Below, in pieces: positions 25,474 to 34,717 of a stretch of DNA of 64,000 bases (position 1 is the stretch's first letter; every line of letters starts with the position of its first letter). Location: assembly GCF_010858045.1 (NCBI RefSeq), contig NZ_JAAGVC010000031.1, positions 1-64,000 of the forward strand. The letters are read 5' to 3'. This DNA is from Nocardia cyriacigeorgica (GTDB taxonomy: Bacteria > Actinomycetota > Actinomycetes > Mycobacteriales > Mycobacteriaceae). The position numbers were made by a program, and so were the translations under genes. The notes below the pieces were generated by a model. It did no database searches. It was not told the origin of the DNA and worked only from the letters and a program-made list of their open reading frames with translations.

Positions 25474-26241
25474 ATGCGAAGCGTAGTTCGGCACCTGTTT
25501 CTGGCCGCCGCGATCATGGCATTGGCCATGGTCGGTTCGGGCGCGGCGAACACCATGATGATCGACCGATCTCCGCCCGGCGCGGATATCGGTACGGTCG
25601 CCTCCGTCACGCCCTCCGGCGGACGCACGGTCGGCATCGCCCATCCGGTGACGGTTCGATTCGACAGCGATGTCGCCGATCGGGCAGCCGCCGAGCGCGC
25701 GCTGGCGATCACCGCCGACCGGCCACTGACCGGCACCTTCTCCTGGGCCGGCGCCAGGCAACTGACCTGGACACCCACCGGGTACCTGCCCGCGAACGCC
25801 ACCATCGGTGTGCGCTTCGGCGATCAGGTCCGCACCGAGTTCGCCACCAACGCCGGTGTCGTCGCCGATGCGGACATGTCGGCGCACACCTTCACCGTCA
25901 GCATCGGCGGTCAGGTGGTGCGGGTGATGCCCGCCTCGATGGGTAAGCCCGGCTGGGAGACCCCGACCGGTACCTTCCCGGTGCTGGAGAAGTTCCGGCA
26001 CATCGTCTTCGACTCGCGCACCATCGGCATCCCATTGGATTCACCCGAAGGCTATCTGATCGATGGTGAGTACGGGGTGCGCCTGACCTGGAGCGGTGTG
26101 TTCGTCCATTCGGCACCCTGGTCGGTCGACTCGCAGGGCAATGCCAACGTCAGCCACGGCTGCATCAACCTCGCCCCCGGCGACGCGGCCTGGTACTACG
26201 AGAACGTCGGCATCGGCGACCCGGTCACCACGCACTGGTGA
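25474..26241 (+). CDS. L,D-transpeptidase (Ig-like plus YkuD), secreted
   Basis: 255 residues from ATG 25474, after a GAAGGGGGTGG ribosome binding region. An N-terminal signal peptide (about 1-26, LFLAAAIMALAMVGSGAA) precedes an Ig-like domain (about 45-125) and a YkuD catalytic domain (about 130-252). The active-site cysteine is in SHGCINL, with the upstream GVFVHSAPWS. This is the layout of the smaller mycobacterial Ldt enzymes that make 3-3 crosslinks in peptidoglycan. Monocistronic. It complements the VanY-type carboxypeptidase elsewhere in the window. Confidence 0.93.
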   Translation: MRSVVRHLFLAAAIMALAMVGSGAANTMMIDRSPPGADIGTVASVTPSGGRTVGIAHPVTVRFDSDVADRAAAERALAITADRPLTGTFSWAGARQLTWTPTGYLPANATIGVRFGDQVRTEFATNAGVVADADMSAHTFTVSIGGQVVRVMPASMGKPGWETPTGTFPVLEKFRHIVFDSRTIGIPLDSPEGYLIDGEYGVRLTWSGVFVHSAPWSVDSQGNANVSHGCINLAPGDAAWYYENVGIGDPVTTHW

Positions 26242-26366
26242 CCACCGCACCACGCGCCGGGCAGGTCGGACGACCGCCCGGGCGGGTGTCGTGAGCCCCC
26301 ATCGCACCGTCGGTCCAGTACAAATAGGTGGACCTGACGGAAGAACCTGACGAAGGTGGGGGCGTT

Positions 26367-27092
26367 ATGGATCGACGGGACAGTGCGCGCGGGGACGAAG
26401 CGCCGTCCGAAACGAGCGGCGCGAACGCCGACTATGTGGGCGAATGGGCCGATTGGATGTCGCCGCTGCCCGCGCCGAAGAAGATCGCGCCCGGCCGGCC
26501 CGCACCGCCCGGCCAGGGCCCGCCGCGGCGGATCGGCCGCCCCGAGCCGATCGAACGCCGTCACGGACTACGCCGGGTGGCCACACTGATGCTCGGCCTG
26601 CTCGGCGCCGGCGCCCTGCTGGCCGCGGCGTATGTGCGGTTCGGTGGACCGGACACCGATGCCGCGCCCGCGCGGGCTCGGCCGGATCTGGTGATTCCGG
26701 CGCCGTCCGGCGATCCGGCCGCGTGTGCGCCGGAACGGGTGGGGAACCGGATCCAGGGCAATGCCGCCGGTGGGGACGATTCCGGGACGGCGGCCATCTT
26801 CGCCTTCCAGCACGCGTTCTACGTCGCGCGCTCCGGGGAGCAGGCCCGTACCGTCGTCGCTCCCGGTGCGGCCGTGCCCTCGGCGGCCGATATCCAGCGC
26901 GGCATCGATTCGGTGCCTGCGGGTACCACCCATTGCCTCGCGATCAGTCCCGGCGCCTTCGTCGGTCAGTACACCGTCGTCGTCACCGAGTACCGGCCGC
27001 AGACCCAGCCGATCACCTACAACCCCCAGCTCGTCACCACCGCCACGGTCGGCGGGCGCACGCTCATCACCGGGATCAGTCCCATCGCCTGA
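26367..27092 (+). CDS. Single-pass membrane protein of unknown function, 241 aa
   Basis: The start is ATG 26367 after GAAGGTGGGGG; the ATG-like start at 26328 lies in the leader. A cytoplasmic Pro/Arg-rich tail of about 70 residues (DYVGEWADWMSPLPAP) is followed by one transmembrane helix (about 72-92) and an extracellular domain of about 150 residues. That domain has two cysteines (AACAPERV, THCLAIS) that could pair, and strands such as GQYTVVVTEYRPQTQP. This tail-helix-domain layout is common for uncharacterised Nocardia envelope proteins. Function unknown. Confidence 0.7.
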   Translation: MDRRDSARGDEAPSETSGANADYVGEWADWMSPLPAPKKIAPGRPAPPGQGPPRRIGRPEPIERRHGLRRVATLMLGLLGAGALLAAAYVRFGGPDTDAAPARARPDLVIPAPSGDPAACAPERVGNRIQGNAAGGDDSGTAAIFAFQHAFYVARSGEQARTVVAPGAAVPSAADIQRGIDSVPAGTTHCLAISPGAFVGQYTVVVTEYRPQTQPITYNPQLVTTATVGGRTLITGISPIA

Positions 27093-27178
27093 GCCTGCGG
27101 CACTCGTTCGACTCCGCGCGGTCAGCTGCGCGGCAGCCGTACCGCTCGACGGGGCCCGGCGTCGCGGTGTCCGACATG

Positions 27179-27192
27179 CGGACCGACGACCC
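27179..27192. promoter_or_regulatory. Weak DosR-box-like element upstream of nitroreductase
   Basis: CGGACCGACGACCC resembles the DosR dyad GGGAC-N4-GTCCC, with two mismatches in the ten half-site bases. Acg-type nitroreductases and universal stress proteins are DosR targets in mycobacteria, which is why it was examined; the match is weak. Confidence 0.2.
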
Positions 27193-27228
27193 TGGTCAGG
27201 CACCTGCGGGAGGAGCACACTCGCAGAT

Positions 27229-28227
27229 ATGACCAACATCGACGAAGTTCGGATCCCCGAGCATCCGACAGTGCTGGCCGCGTTGCGGCTGGCCTGCCGG
27301 GCGCCGTCGGTGCACAACACCCAGCCCTGGCGCTGGGTCTTCGACGGAACCCGGCTCCACCTCTACGGCGACGGCGAACGCAGGCTGCATTCGGCCGATC
27401 CCCAGGCCAGGCAACTGGTGATCAGCTGCGGCGCGATGCTGCACCACGTGAGCACCGCGTTCGCCGCGCGCGGCTGGCACACCGATATCACCCGGCTGCC
27501 CGACCCGGCGCACCGCGACCATCTGGCGACGGTCGAGTTCCGGCCCTGGCCGGACCCGCCGCAGCGGCTGCTCGCCCTCGCCCGTGCGATCGATCGGCGC
27601 CACACCGACCGGCTGCCGATGCTCGCACCACCGCGCTGGGACGAGGTCGGCCCCGGGGTGCGCACCCTGGTCTCGGCCTACGATATCGCCTTCGACGAGC
27701 TCGACGATGCGGCGCGGCCGCGCCTGGCCGCGGCCTCGGAACAGTCCTCGGCCCTGCGCCGCCACGATCCGCATTACCAACACGAATTGCACTGGTGGGC
27801 GGGCAACAGCGCCAACCTGGACGGGATCCCGGCGACTGCGCTGGCCTCGAACGCGGAACTCGCGCAGGTCGGCGTCGGGCGCGATTTCCCGGCCGGGCCT
27901 CGCTCGCTGCGGCGCGGCGAGCTCGACGATCACGCCCGGCTGGCGGTACTCAGTTCCCCCGAGGACGCTCCGCTGCCGTGGCTGCGCACCGGCGAGGCCC
28001 TGTCGGCCGTGCTGCTGGAATGCACCGCGGCCGGGCTGGCGACCTGTCCGCTCACCCACATCACCGAATTGCCGTCGAGCCGGCGCATCATCGCCGGACT
28101 GATTCCACGACCGGCCGTGCCGCAGGTGGTGGTGCGCATCGGCGCCGCGCCCGAGGAGCAGGAGCAGCCGCCCACACCCCGGCGCCCGGTCACCGAGTTC
28201 TTCACCGTCGAGCGCACCGCGCACTGA
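27229..28227 (+). CDS. Acg-type nitroreductase family protein
   Basis: 332 residues from ATG 27229, with GGGAGGAG upstream. The N-terminal LRLACRAPSVHNTQPWRWVF is the flavin-binding signature of the Acg/NAD(P)H nitroreductase group, and the later THITELPSSRRIIAGLIP and VVVRIGAAPEE match its second half. Mycobacterial Acg sequesters FMN under hypoxia or nitrosative stress, and several relatives lack reductase activity. Followed 10 bp later by a universal stress protein, the same pairing as in the mycobacterial dormancy regulon. Confidence 0.88.
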   Translation: MTNIDEVRIPEHPTVLAALRLACRAPSVHNTQPWRWVFDGTRLHLYGDGERRLHSADPQARQLVISCGAMLHHVSTAFAARGWHTDITRLPDPAHRDHLATVEFRPWPDPPQRLLALARAIDRRHTDRLPMLAPPRWDEVGPGVRTLVSAYDIAFDELDDAARPRLAAASEQSSALRRHDPHYQHELHWWAGNSANLDGIPATALASNAELAQVGVGRDFPAGPRSLRRGELDDHARLAVLSSPEDAPLPWLRTGEALSAVLLECTAAGLATCPLTHITELPSSRRIIAGLIPRPAVPQVVVRIGAAPEEQEQPPTPRRPVTEFFTVERTAH

Positions 28228-28237
28228 GGAGCAGGCC

Positions 28238-29098
28238 ATGTCCACCGACAGCGCACCGGTCGTCGTCGGCGCCGACGGCTCCCGATCCGCCATCGGGGCG
28301 GTGCGCTGGGCCGCTGCCGATGCCGCCCGCCACGGCAGCCCGCTGCACATCGTGTACGCGATCGGTGTGCCGATCGACGTGGGCCCCACCCTCGGCTATG
28401 CGCCGATCGACGCCGAGAGCTACCGCAAGGCCGGGCAGGAGGCGCTGGCCGAAGCCCGTGAGATCGCCACCGCCGCGGCCGCGCCCATCGGCCCGATCGA
28501 GATCGAGACCCTCGTGCGGGAAGCCGCGCCCGTCCCGCTGCTGCGTGAACGCTCCACCACGGCCAGGATTCTGGTCGTCGGCACCCGTGGTCTCGGCGCA
28601 CTGCGGCGCGGACTGCTCGGTTCGGTGAGCACCTCGCTGGCCCGGCACGCGCACTGCCCGGTCGCGGTGATCCCGGAGTTCGCCGAGCGCGCGCAGGGTC
28701 CGGTGGTGGTCGGTACCGATTGTTCGCCGAGCAGCGTGCACGCCATCGCCGTCGCCTTCGACCAGGCCACCCGCCGCGGTGCGGAACTGGTGGCGGTGAC
28801 GGCGTGGTCGGAGTTCTATCGCTACTTGTCCCGGGCCGAGCTCGCGGCCGAGGCCGAGTCGAGACTGGCCGATGCCCTGGCACCGTGGCGCACCCGCTAC
28901 CCCGAGGTCACGGTGCGCCAGGTGGTCGCCGAGGAGCGGCCCGCGCGGCTGCTGATCGATACCGCCGCGGAGGCTCGGCTGCTGGTGGTCGGTAGCCATG
29001 GCCGCGGCGGGTTCGTCGGCATGACGCTCGGCTCGGTCAGCCAGGCGGTGCTGCACGCCGCCGAGTGCCCGGTGATCATCGCCCGCTCGGCCTCCTGA
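28238..29098 (+). CDS. Universal stress protein, two UspA domains
   Basis: 286 residues from ATG 28238, following the nitroreductase closely. Two tandem UspA domains (about 7-145 and 150-285), each with the ATP-binding signature: GTRGLGALRRGLLGSVS in the first and GSHGRGGFVGMTLGSVSQ in the second. Starting strands are VVVGADGS and VVVGTDCS. Tandem Usp proteins bind ATP and act in dormancy or redox stress responses in mycobacteria. The pair with the Acg-like gene is probably one operon. Confidence 0.92.
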   Translation: MSTDSAPVVVGADGSRSAIGAVRWAAADAARHGSPLHIVYAIGVPIDVGPTLGYAPIDAESYRKAGQEALAEAREIATAAAAPIGPIEIETLVREAAPVPLLRERSTTARILVVGTRGLGALRRGLLGSVSTSLARHAHCPVAVIPEFAERAQGPVVVGTDCSPSSVHAIAVAFDQATRRGAELVAVTAWSEFYRYLSRAELAAEAESRLADALAPWRTRYPEVTVRQVVAEERPARLLIDTAAEARLLVVGSHGRGGFVGMTLGSVSQAVLHAAECPVIIARSAS

Positions 29099-29147
29099 CC
29101 CAGCCGTCCGCCGGCTCGATGGCGTCGGGCGGGGTCGTCGCCGGGAA

Positions 29148-31430
29148 TCACCCGATCGCTTCGCGCAGTGCCCGCCCGGTGGCCGACGCGGTGCAGGCGG
29201 CCAGCTGCTCGGGGGTGCCCTCGACGATGATCCGGCCGCCGCGACGACCGGGCCCCGGCCCGAGGTCGACGATCCGGTCGGCGCGCCGGATGACCTCCAG
29301 GTTGTGCTCGATGACGACCACCGTGTCGCCCTTGCCGACCAAGGCGTCCAGCACCGCGAGCAGGGTGTCGATATCGGACAGGTGCAGACCGGTGGTCGGC
29401 TCGTCGAGAATGTAGAGGGTGTGCTCGGCGCGGGCGGCCAGCTCCTTGGCGATCTTCAGGCGCTGGCATTCCCCGCCGGACAGTGTGGTCAGTGATTGGC
29501 CCAGCCGCAGATAGCCGAGGCCGACGTCGGCGATATGGCCGAGCGCCTTGGTGATCGCGGGGGTGCTCAGCCGTCGCAATGCCTCATCGACGGTCAGCTC
29601 GTCGATATCGGCGATCGAGAGACCGTCGACGCGGTAGCCGAGCACTTCCTCGATGAACCGCCGTCCACCGCAGGTTTCGCAGACCACCTCCTGACCGTCC
29701 ATGAACGCCAGATCGGTGTAGATCACCCCGAGACCCTTGCAGGCCGGGCAGGCGCCGGTGGAGTTGGCGCTGAACAGCGCGGCCGGCACCGCATGACGAC
29801 GGGCGAACAGCTGGCGGATGGCGGGCGCGATCCCGGTGTAGGTGATCGGCGTCGAGCGCCGGTTCGTACTCACCGGGCGCTGGTCGACGACGGTGGCCGG
29901 ATGCTGTGCGGCGAGTTCGGCGGCGAGGCTGGATTTGCCGGAGCCGGCCACGCCGGTGAACACGGTGAGTACGCCGGTCGGGATGTCGACGTCGAGCCCG
30001 GCGAGGTTGTTGCGGGTGGCGTTCTCGATGCGGATCTTTCCCGCGGCGGTTCGTGGCGTTCGGGGGGTGCGCTGCTGACGCAGGCCGCGCCCGGTCGGGG
30101 TGTCGGCGCGCAGCAGGTCGTCGAATCCGCCCTGGAACACCACCCGCCCGCCGTCGGTGCCAGCGCCCGGCCCGATCTCGACGATCTGATCGGCGATCCG
30201 CAGCACGTCCGGATCGTGTTCGACCACGAGCACCGCATTGCCCTTGTCACGCAAGCGTTTCAGCAGTTCGGTCATCGCGCGCACGTCATGCGGGTGCAGC
30301 CCGATGGTGGGTTCGTCGAAGATGTACAGCATTTCGGTGAGGCTGCTGCCCAGATGCCGGATGGTCTTGATGCGCTGGGATTCGCCGCCGGACAGCGTCA
30401 GCGTCGGGCGCGACAACGTCAGATAGCCGAGTCCGATGGCGACCAGGGCGCCGAGTCGCTCGCGCAAGGCGTCCACCACGGGCCGCACGGCCGGTTCGCG
30501 CACTCCCCCGACGACCTCGACCAGCTCGTCGATCTCCATTCGCCCGAGTTCGACGATGGTGTGGCCGAGCACGGTCGCGGTGCGGGCCGCGGCTGTGAGC
30601 CGTTCGCCGTCGCACTCGCGGCACCGCTCGGTGCGCGTGAAGCGTTGCACCACCGCCTGTTTGCGTTCCGACATCTCATCGGCGGTGTGCAGGTAGATCC
30701 GCTCGAACCGTTCCACGACCCCCTCGTAGTCCTTGGGTGGACGGGTGCCGAGCCGCGCGGCCGCCGCGCCGCCGTAGAGCAGGGCGGCACGTTCGTCGGG
30801 TGTCCACTCGCGCAGCGGCGTCGCCGGATCGAAGGATCCGATATCGGCGTACTGCTTGTACCAGTACTGGCCGTTGCCGAAGCCGGGCAGCAGGATCGCG
30901 CCCTGCTCCAGGGACTTGTCCAGGTCGAGCACCCGCTCCACGTCGGTGGCCAGGGTCTCGCCCAGTCCCGCGCAGGCCGGGCACATGCCCGCCGGATCGT
31001 TGAACGAGAAGTGGTTGGACTCGCCCACATACGGCTCACTGGCCCGGGAGTACAGCAACCTCAGGTAGGTGTAGGCGTCGGTGATGGTGCCGACGGTGGA
31101 GCGGGCGTTGCCGCCGAGGCGCTTCTGGTCGATCACCACCACCGGTGAGAGTCCGTCGATCGCGTCGACGTCCGGCCTGCTCCAGCGCGGCAGGCGATTG
31201 CGGACGAACGGCGGATAGGTCTCGTTGAGCTGATATCCGGCCTCGGCGGCGATGGTGTCGAACACCAGCGACGATTTACCCGAACCGGACACCCCGGCGA
31301 AGACCACGAGCTGCCCGCGCGGGATGTCGATATCGACCTCACGCAGATTGTTGGTCCGTGCTGCCCGGATGCGGATCGCGCGCTCCGGTGCGGTCGCCGG
31401 TCGGGTCGGTGCGGTAGCTGATCGAGTCAC
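29148..31430 (-). CDS. Short UvrA-like ABC ATPase
   Basis: The start is GTG 31430, with the conserved AIRIRAARTNNLREVDIDIP soon after; the longer frame is low-complexity. 760 residues, about 200 shorter than housekeeping UvrA, lacking most of the UvrB-binding and insertion regions. Both ATPase halves are complete: GVSGSGKSSLVFD, LTLSGGESQRIKTI, then GVAGSGKSSLAAE and TTLSGGECQRLKIAKEL. Zinc-type pairs CPACAGLG/CRECDGE and CPACKGLG/CETCGGRR are present. Such UvrA2/DrrC-like proteins confer resistance to DNA-binding antibiotics. Divergent from a WYL regulator, its probable controller. Confidence 0.9.
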   Translation of the reverse strand: MTRSATAPTRPATAPERAIRIRAARTNNLREVDIDIPRGQLVVFAGVSGSGKSSLVFDTIAAEAGYQLNETYPPFVRNRLPRWSRPDVDAIDGLSPVVVIDQKRLGGNARSTVGTITDAYTYLRLLYSRASEPYVGESNHFSFNDPAGMCPACAGLGETLATDVERVLDLDKSLEQGAILLPGFGNGQYWYKQYADIGSFDPATPLREWTPDERAALLYGGAAAARLGTRPPKDYEGVVERFERIYLHTADEMSERKQAVVQRFTRTERCRECDGERLTAAARTATVLGHTIVELGRMEIDELVEVVGGVREPAVRPVVDALRERLGALVAIGLGYLTLSRPTLTLSGGESQRIKTIRHLGSSLTEMLYIFDEPTIGLHPHDVRAMTELLKRLRDKGNAVLVVEHDPDVLRIADQIVEIGPGAGTDGGRVVFQGGFDDLLRADTPTGRGLRQQRTPRTPRTAAGKIRIENATRNNLAGLDVDIPTGVLTVFTGVAGSGKSSLAAELAAQHPATVVDQRPVSTNRRSTPITYTGIAPAIRQLFARRHAVPAALFSANSTGACPACKGLGVIYTDLAFMDGQEVVCETCGGRRFIEEVLGYRVDGLSIADIDELTVDEALRRLSTPAITKALGHIADVGLGYLRLGQSLTTLSGGECQRLKIAKELAARAEHTLYILDEPTTGLHLSDIDTLLAVLDALVGKGDTVVVIEHNLEVIRRADRIVDLGPGPGRRGGRIIVEGTPEQLAACTASATGRALREAIG

Positions 31431-31491
31431 ACTGTCGACGGTAGGCCCAGATGCGGACGGATCTTGACCGCAATCGGCGGACAATGGAGGT

Positions 31492-32463
31492 ATGTCCGAT
31501 ACCACCGGCCGGATGCTGGAACTGCTGGCCACCTTGCAGACCGGGCGCCGCTACAGCGGCCGGGATCTGTCGGCCAGATTGGGCGTGAGCGCCCGCACGC
31601 TGCGCCGCGATATCGATCGGCTGCGCAGCTACGGGTACCCGGTCACCACCCAGCCGGGGCCGACGGGCTACTACCAGCTGGCGGCCGGGCGCACACTGCC
31701 CCCGCTGGTCCTCGACGACGACGAGGCGGTCGCCACCCTCATCGCGCTGGCCCTGCTCGGCGCCACCGGCACCGACGAACCGCCGGCCAACGCGCACACC
31801 GATATCGGCGCCGCCGCCGACCGGGCCTTCGGCAAGATCGACCAGTTCCTGCCCACCCGGCTGCGATTGCGTGCCGAAGCCGTACGCGCGTCGCTCGAGG
31901 CGGCTCCGCTCATCGCGCCCGCGGTCGACGCCGAACTGCTGGCCCTGCTCGGGGCCGCCGCAGGCGCACACGAGCGGGTCCGGTTCGACTACATCGATAA
32001 GTCGGGCGCGCGCTCGACCCGGCGGGTGGAACCGTATCGCCAGGTCAACCTGCATCTGCGCTGGTATCTGCTGGCCTGGGATCTCGATCGCGCCGACTGG
32101 CGCACCTTCCGGCTGGACCGCATCACCGACGCCGTGGCCACCGGTGCCCGGTTTACCCCGCGCCCACTACCGGCCGAATCCGGTATCGCGTACCTACGGG
32201 CCGGGCTCACCGCCCGCAGGTATCGCGCGGTCGCCGTCGTCGACGCTCCCGCCGCGACGATTCGCGACGCGCTGAAATTCCAGGACTGCGATATCGAAGC
32301 GCTCGGCGCGGACCAGTCGCGGGTGGTCACCCGGGTGGATTCGTTCGAATGGCTCGTACTCCAACTCGCCCTGACCGGGGCCGATTTCACCATCGAGGAG
32401 CCCGTCGAATTCCGCGACCGCTGCCGTGAGCTGGGCGAGCGGCTCCTGCGCGCCGCGACCTGA
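31492..32463 (+). CDS. YafY-type HTH/WYL transcriptional regulator
   Basis: 323 residues from ATG 31492, divergent from the UvrA-like gene with a 61-bp gap. An N-terminal HTH_11 domain (about 1-60, YSGRDLSARLGVSARTLRRDIDRL) is followed by a WYL domain (about 145-225), here HLRWYLLAWDLDRADWRTFRLDRI. A C-terminal WCX extension follows. WYL proteins sense nucleic-acid-like ligands or DNA damage and regulate defence or repair genes. Autoregulation with the UvrA-like ATPase is the likely role. Confidence 0.9.
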   Translation: MSDTTGRMLELLATLQTGRRYSGRDLSARLGVSARTLRRDIDRLRSYGYPVTTQPGPTGYYQLAAGRTLPPLVLDDDEAVATLIALALLGATGTDEPPANAHTDIGAAADRAFGKIDQFLPTRLRLRAEAVRASLEAAPLIAPAVDAELLALLGAAAGAHERVRFDYIDKSGARSTRRVEPYRQVNLHLRWYLLAWDLDRADWRTFRLDRITDAVATGARFTPRPLPAESGIAYLRAGLTARRYRAVAVVDAPAATIRDALKFQDCDIEALGADQSRVVTRVDSFEWLVLQLALTGADFTIEEPVEFRDRCRELGERLLRAAT

Positions 32464-32480
32464 GCCGTTCGCCGAGCCGC

Positions 32481-33524
32481 TCAGCGAGCCAGGAACTCGT
32501 CGATCACGCGCCAGGTCGTCTCGCGCGCCGCCGGCCCGGCCAGGATGCCCAGATGACCGCCGGGCACCTCCTCGAACCGCACCTCCGCACCGGTGAGCAC
32601 GTCGAGCCCGGCCCGGGCCGCGGCCGCGGGCACGACCAAGTCGGTCCGGCTGCCCAGAATCAGCACCGGGCAGGTGAGTTTCGCGGTTTCGACCACCAGA
32701 TCCGACCGCAACCGGATGGTGCCGGTGACCAGCTCATTGCGCAGGATGAACGATCGGTGGATCTGCCGGTAGAGCCGGCCGGGATAGCCGGGCATCATCG
32801 CCATGAACCGGTCGATGGCCTCCATCCGGGCCAGCGCGTCTTCGTCCAGGATGTTGCGCGCCACGAACAGCGGGCGGGTGAGCTCACGCTGGAAGGCCTG
32901 CACCCGGAACCCGGTGCGCACGATGTAGCTGGGGATCCCGCCGAATACCCGGGTGGCCAGATCGACTTCGCGTCCACCGGTGACCGCACCGAGCATTCGC
33001 AGCGGCGCCACCGTCACGGTTTTACGCTGATCGAACGGCGGAGCGATGGCGGTGATGGAGGCGATCGGCAGATCCGCGTGCCCGGCACCGGCCAGTACGG
33101 CGAGGATGCCGCCCAGCGACCAGCCGATGACCTCGACGTCCGCGCCGTTGTGCTCCTGGCTGACCCGCCGGATCGCGGTCGGGACGATGTCGTGGGTCCA
33201 TTCCTCCAGCCCGAGGTCACGGTCGGCGTAGGTCATCTGGCCGTAGTCGATGACGTAGGGCTGCCTGCCGGTTTCCAGCAGGAACTGCACGAAGCTCTGC
33301 CCGTCGCGCAGATCGAAGCAGGCGGGGGTGACCGCCAGCGGCGGCACCAGCAGCACCGGGCGCTGGGTGGACGGTTCGTCGCGATCGAACCGGCGCAAGC
33401 AGCGGTGCGGCTCGTCGTAGACGACCGTCGACGGCGTGGGCGCGTACGGCTCGATACCGTCACCGAACGACAGCGACCAGATATTGCGCGCAGCGCGCGG
33501 TAGATCCCCCACTAGCGACACCAT
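32481..33524 (-). CDS. PHA-synthase-like alpha/beta hydrolase
   Basis: 347 residues from ATG 33524. The fold is that of PhaC-related hydrolases: RPVLLVPPLAVTPACFDLRDGQS, nucleophile elbow VIGWSLGGILA, catalytic Asp region ILGSRTDLVVP and His in PGGHLGILAGPA. It lacks the lipase-box cysteine of true PHA synthases, so a thioesterase or acyltransferase role is more probable. An 8-bp-arm palindrome lies 38-59 bp upstream of the start and looks like a TetR-type operator. Convergent with the WYL regulator gene. Confidence 0.85.
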   Translation of the reverse strand: MVSLVGDLPRAARNIWSLSFGDGIEPYAPTPSTVVYDEPHRCLRRFDRDEPSTQRPVLLVPPLAVTPACFDLRDGQSFVQFLLETGRQPYVIDYGQMTYADRDLGLEEWTHDIVPTAIRRVSQEHNGADVEVIGWSLGGILAVLAGAGHADLPIASITAIAPPFDQRKTVTVAPLRMLGAVTGGREVDLATRVFGGIPSYIVRTGFRVQAFQRELTRPLFVARNILDEDALARMEAIDRFMAMMPGYPGRLYRQIHRSFILRNELVTGTIRLRSDLVVETAKLTCPVLILGSRTDLVVPAAAARAGLDVLTGAEVRFEEVPGGHLGILAGPAARETTWRVIDEFLAR

Positions 33525-33561
33525 GTGAGCCCCTCTACGCCTTTCAACCTCGGCAACGCGA

Positions 33562-33583
33562 TAACTTACTATAGGGTAAGTTA
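33562..33583. promoter_or_regulatory. TetR-type palindrome in divergent promoter region
   Basis: TAACTTAC (33562-33569) and GTAAGTTA (33576-33583) form perfect 8-bp arms around a 6-bp centre, AT-rich in a very GC-rich background. Position suits an operator for the hydrolase gene on the minus strand. No TetR gene is adjacent. Confidence 0.55.
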
Positions 33584-33802
33584 ACCGTGGCTCTCAACTT
33601 GTGGCGTCGATCACTCGGCCCCACGGCCGGTCGGAGCGCGGTGTGTGAACGACCGGTCATCCTGGCCCGCGCCGCCGCGGCGAAGGACGACGATGGCGGC
33701 GGCACCGATCGAGCAGCCACGCACGCAGGCAGCCCGGTACGCCGCCACACCGGTGATTCCCGTTGACCCGCATCGACGTGCACGCGTCGCTACCGTTGAA
33801 AC

Positions 33803-34717
33803 ATGTCTGCGGCAATCGATATCACCAACCTGGTCAAGACTTTCGGCCGCACCCGCGCGCTGGACGGGCTCGACCTCCACGTCACCACCGGTGAGGTGCA
33901 CGGCTTCCTCGGCCCCAACGGCGCCGGCAAATCGACCACCATCCGAGTTCTGCTCGGTCTCTTGCGCGCCGACAGCGGCACCGCCACGCTGCTGGGCGGT
34001 GACCCGTGGCAGCACGGCGCCGAACTGCATCGGCGGCTGGCCTACGTACCCGGCGATGTGAACCTGTGGCCCAACCTCACCGGCGGCGAGGTCATCGATC
34101 TCATGGGCACACTGCGCGGCGGACTGGACGAAAAGCGCCGCGCGCAACTGCTGGAGCGATTCGATCTGGACCCGACGAAGAAGGGCCGCACCTACTCCAA
34201 GGGCAACCGGCAGAAGGTGGCGCTGGTGGCGGCGCTGGCCTCGGACGTGGAGTTGCTCATGCTCGACGAACCGACCTCGGGACTCGACCCGCTCATGGAA
34301 GCGGTCTTCCAGGAATGCATCGCCGAGGTGGTGAAACAACACGGCCGTACCGTCCTGCTGTCCAGCCATATCCTGGCCCAGGTCGAGGCACTGTGCGATC
34401 GGGTAACGATCATCCGCCACGGCAAGGCCATCGAATCCGGCAGCCTCGCCGACCTGCGCCACCTCACCCGCACCTCGATCGCCTGCGAGACCACCCGCCC
34501 GCCCAGCGGGCTGGACGAGCTCGCAGGCGTGCACGATCTGGTGGTCGAGGGCAATCGCGCCCGGTTCCAGGTCGACACCGTCGATCTGGACGCGGCCATC
34601 AGCCACCTCACCGGCTTCGGTATCCGTACCCTCACCAGCCAGCCACCAACCCTCGAAGAGCTGTTCCTGCGCCACTACGGTGACGAGCTCGCGGCCTCGG
34701 GAGTGCAGGAATCATGA
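33803..34717 (+). CDS. ABC exporter ATP-binding protein
   Basis: 304 residues from ATG 33803. Walker A GPNGAGKST, signature YSKGNRQKV (a variant of LSGGQ seen in antibiotic exporters), Walker B LLMLDEP and H-loop SSHILAQVEA. The C-terminal 80 residues are the accessory domain of DrrA-type ATPases. Overlaps the permease gene by 4 bp (ATGA), so the two form one transporter. The palindrome 220 bp upstream may also affect it. Confidence 0.93.
   Translation: MSAAIDITNLVKTFGRTRALDGLDLHVTTGEVHGFLGPNGAGKSTTIRVLLGLLRADSGTATLLGGDPWQHGAELHRRLAYVPGDVNLWPNLTGGEVIDLMGTLRGGLDEKRRAQLLERFDLDPTKKGRTYSKGNRQKVALVAALASDVELLMLDEPTSGLDPLMEAVFQECIAEVVKQHGRTVLLSSHILAQVEALCDRVTIIRHGKAIESGSLADLRHLTRTSIACETTRPPSGLDELAGVHDLVVEGNRARFQVDTVDLDAAISHLTGFGIRTLTSQPPTLEELFLRHYGDELAASGVQES

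Noticed and set aside
29496..31148. 550-aa open frame antisense to the UvrA-like gene
   Set aside because: Shadow; the opposite strand has both Walker and signature motifs.
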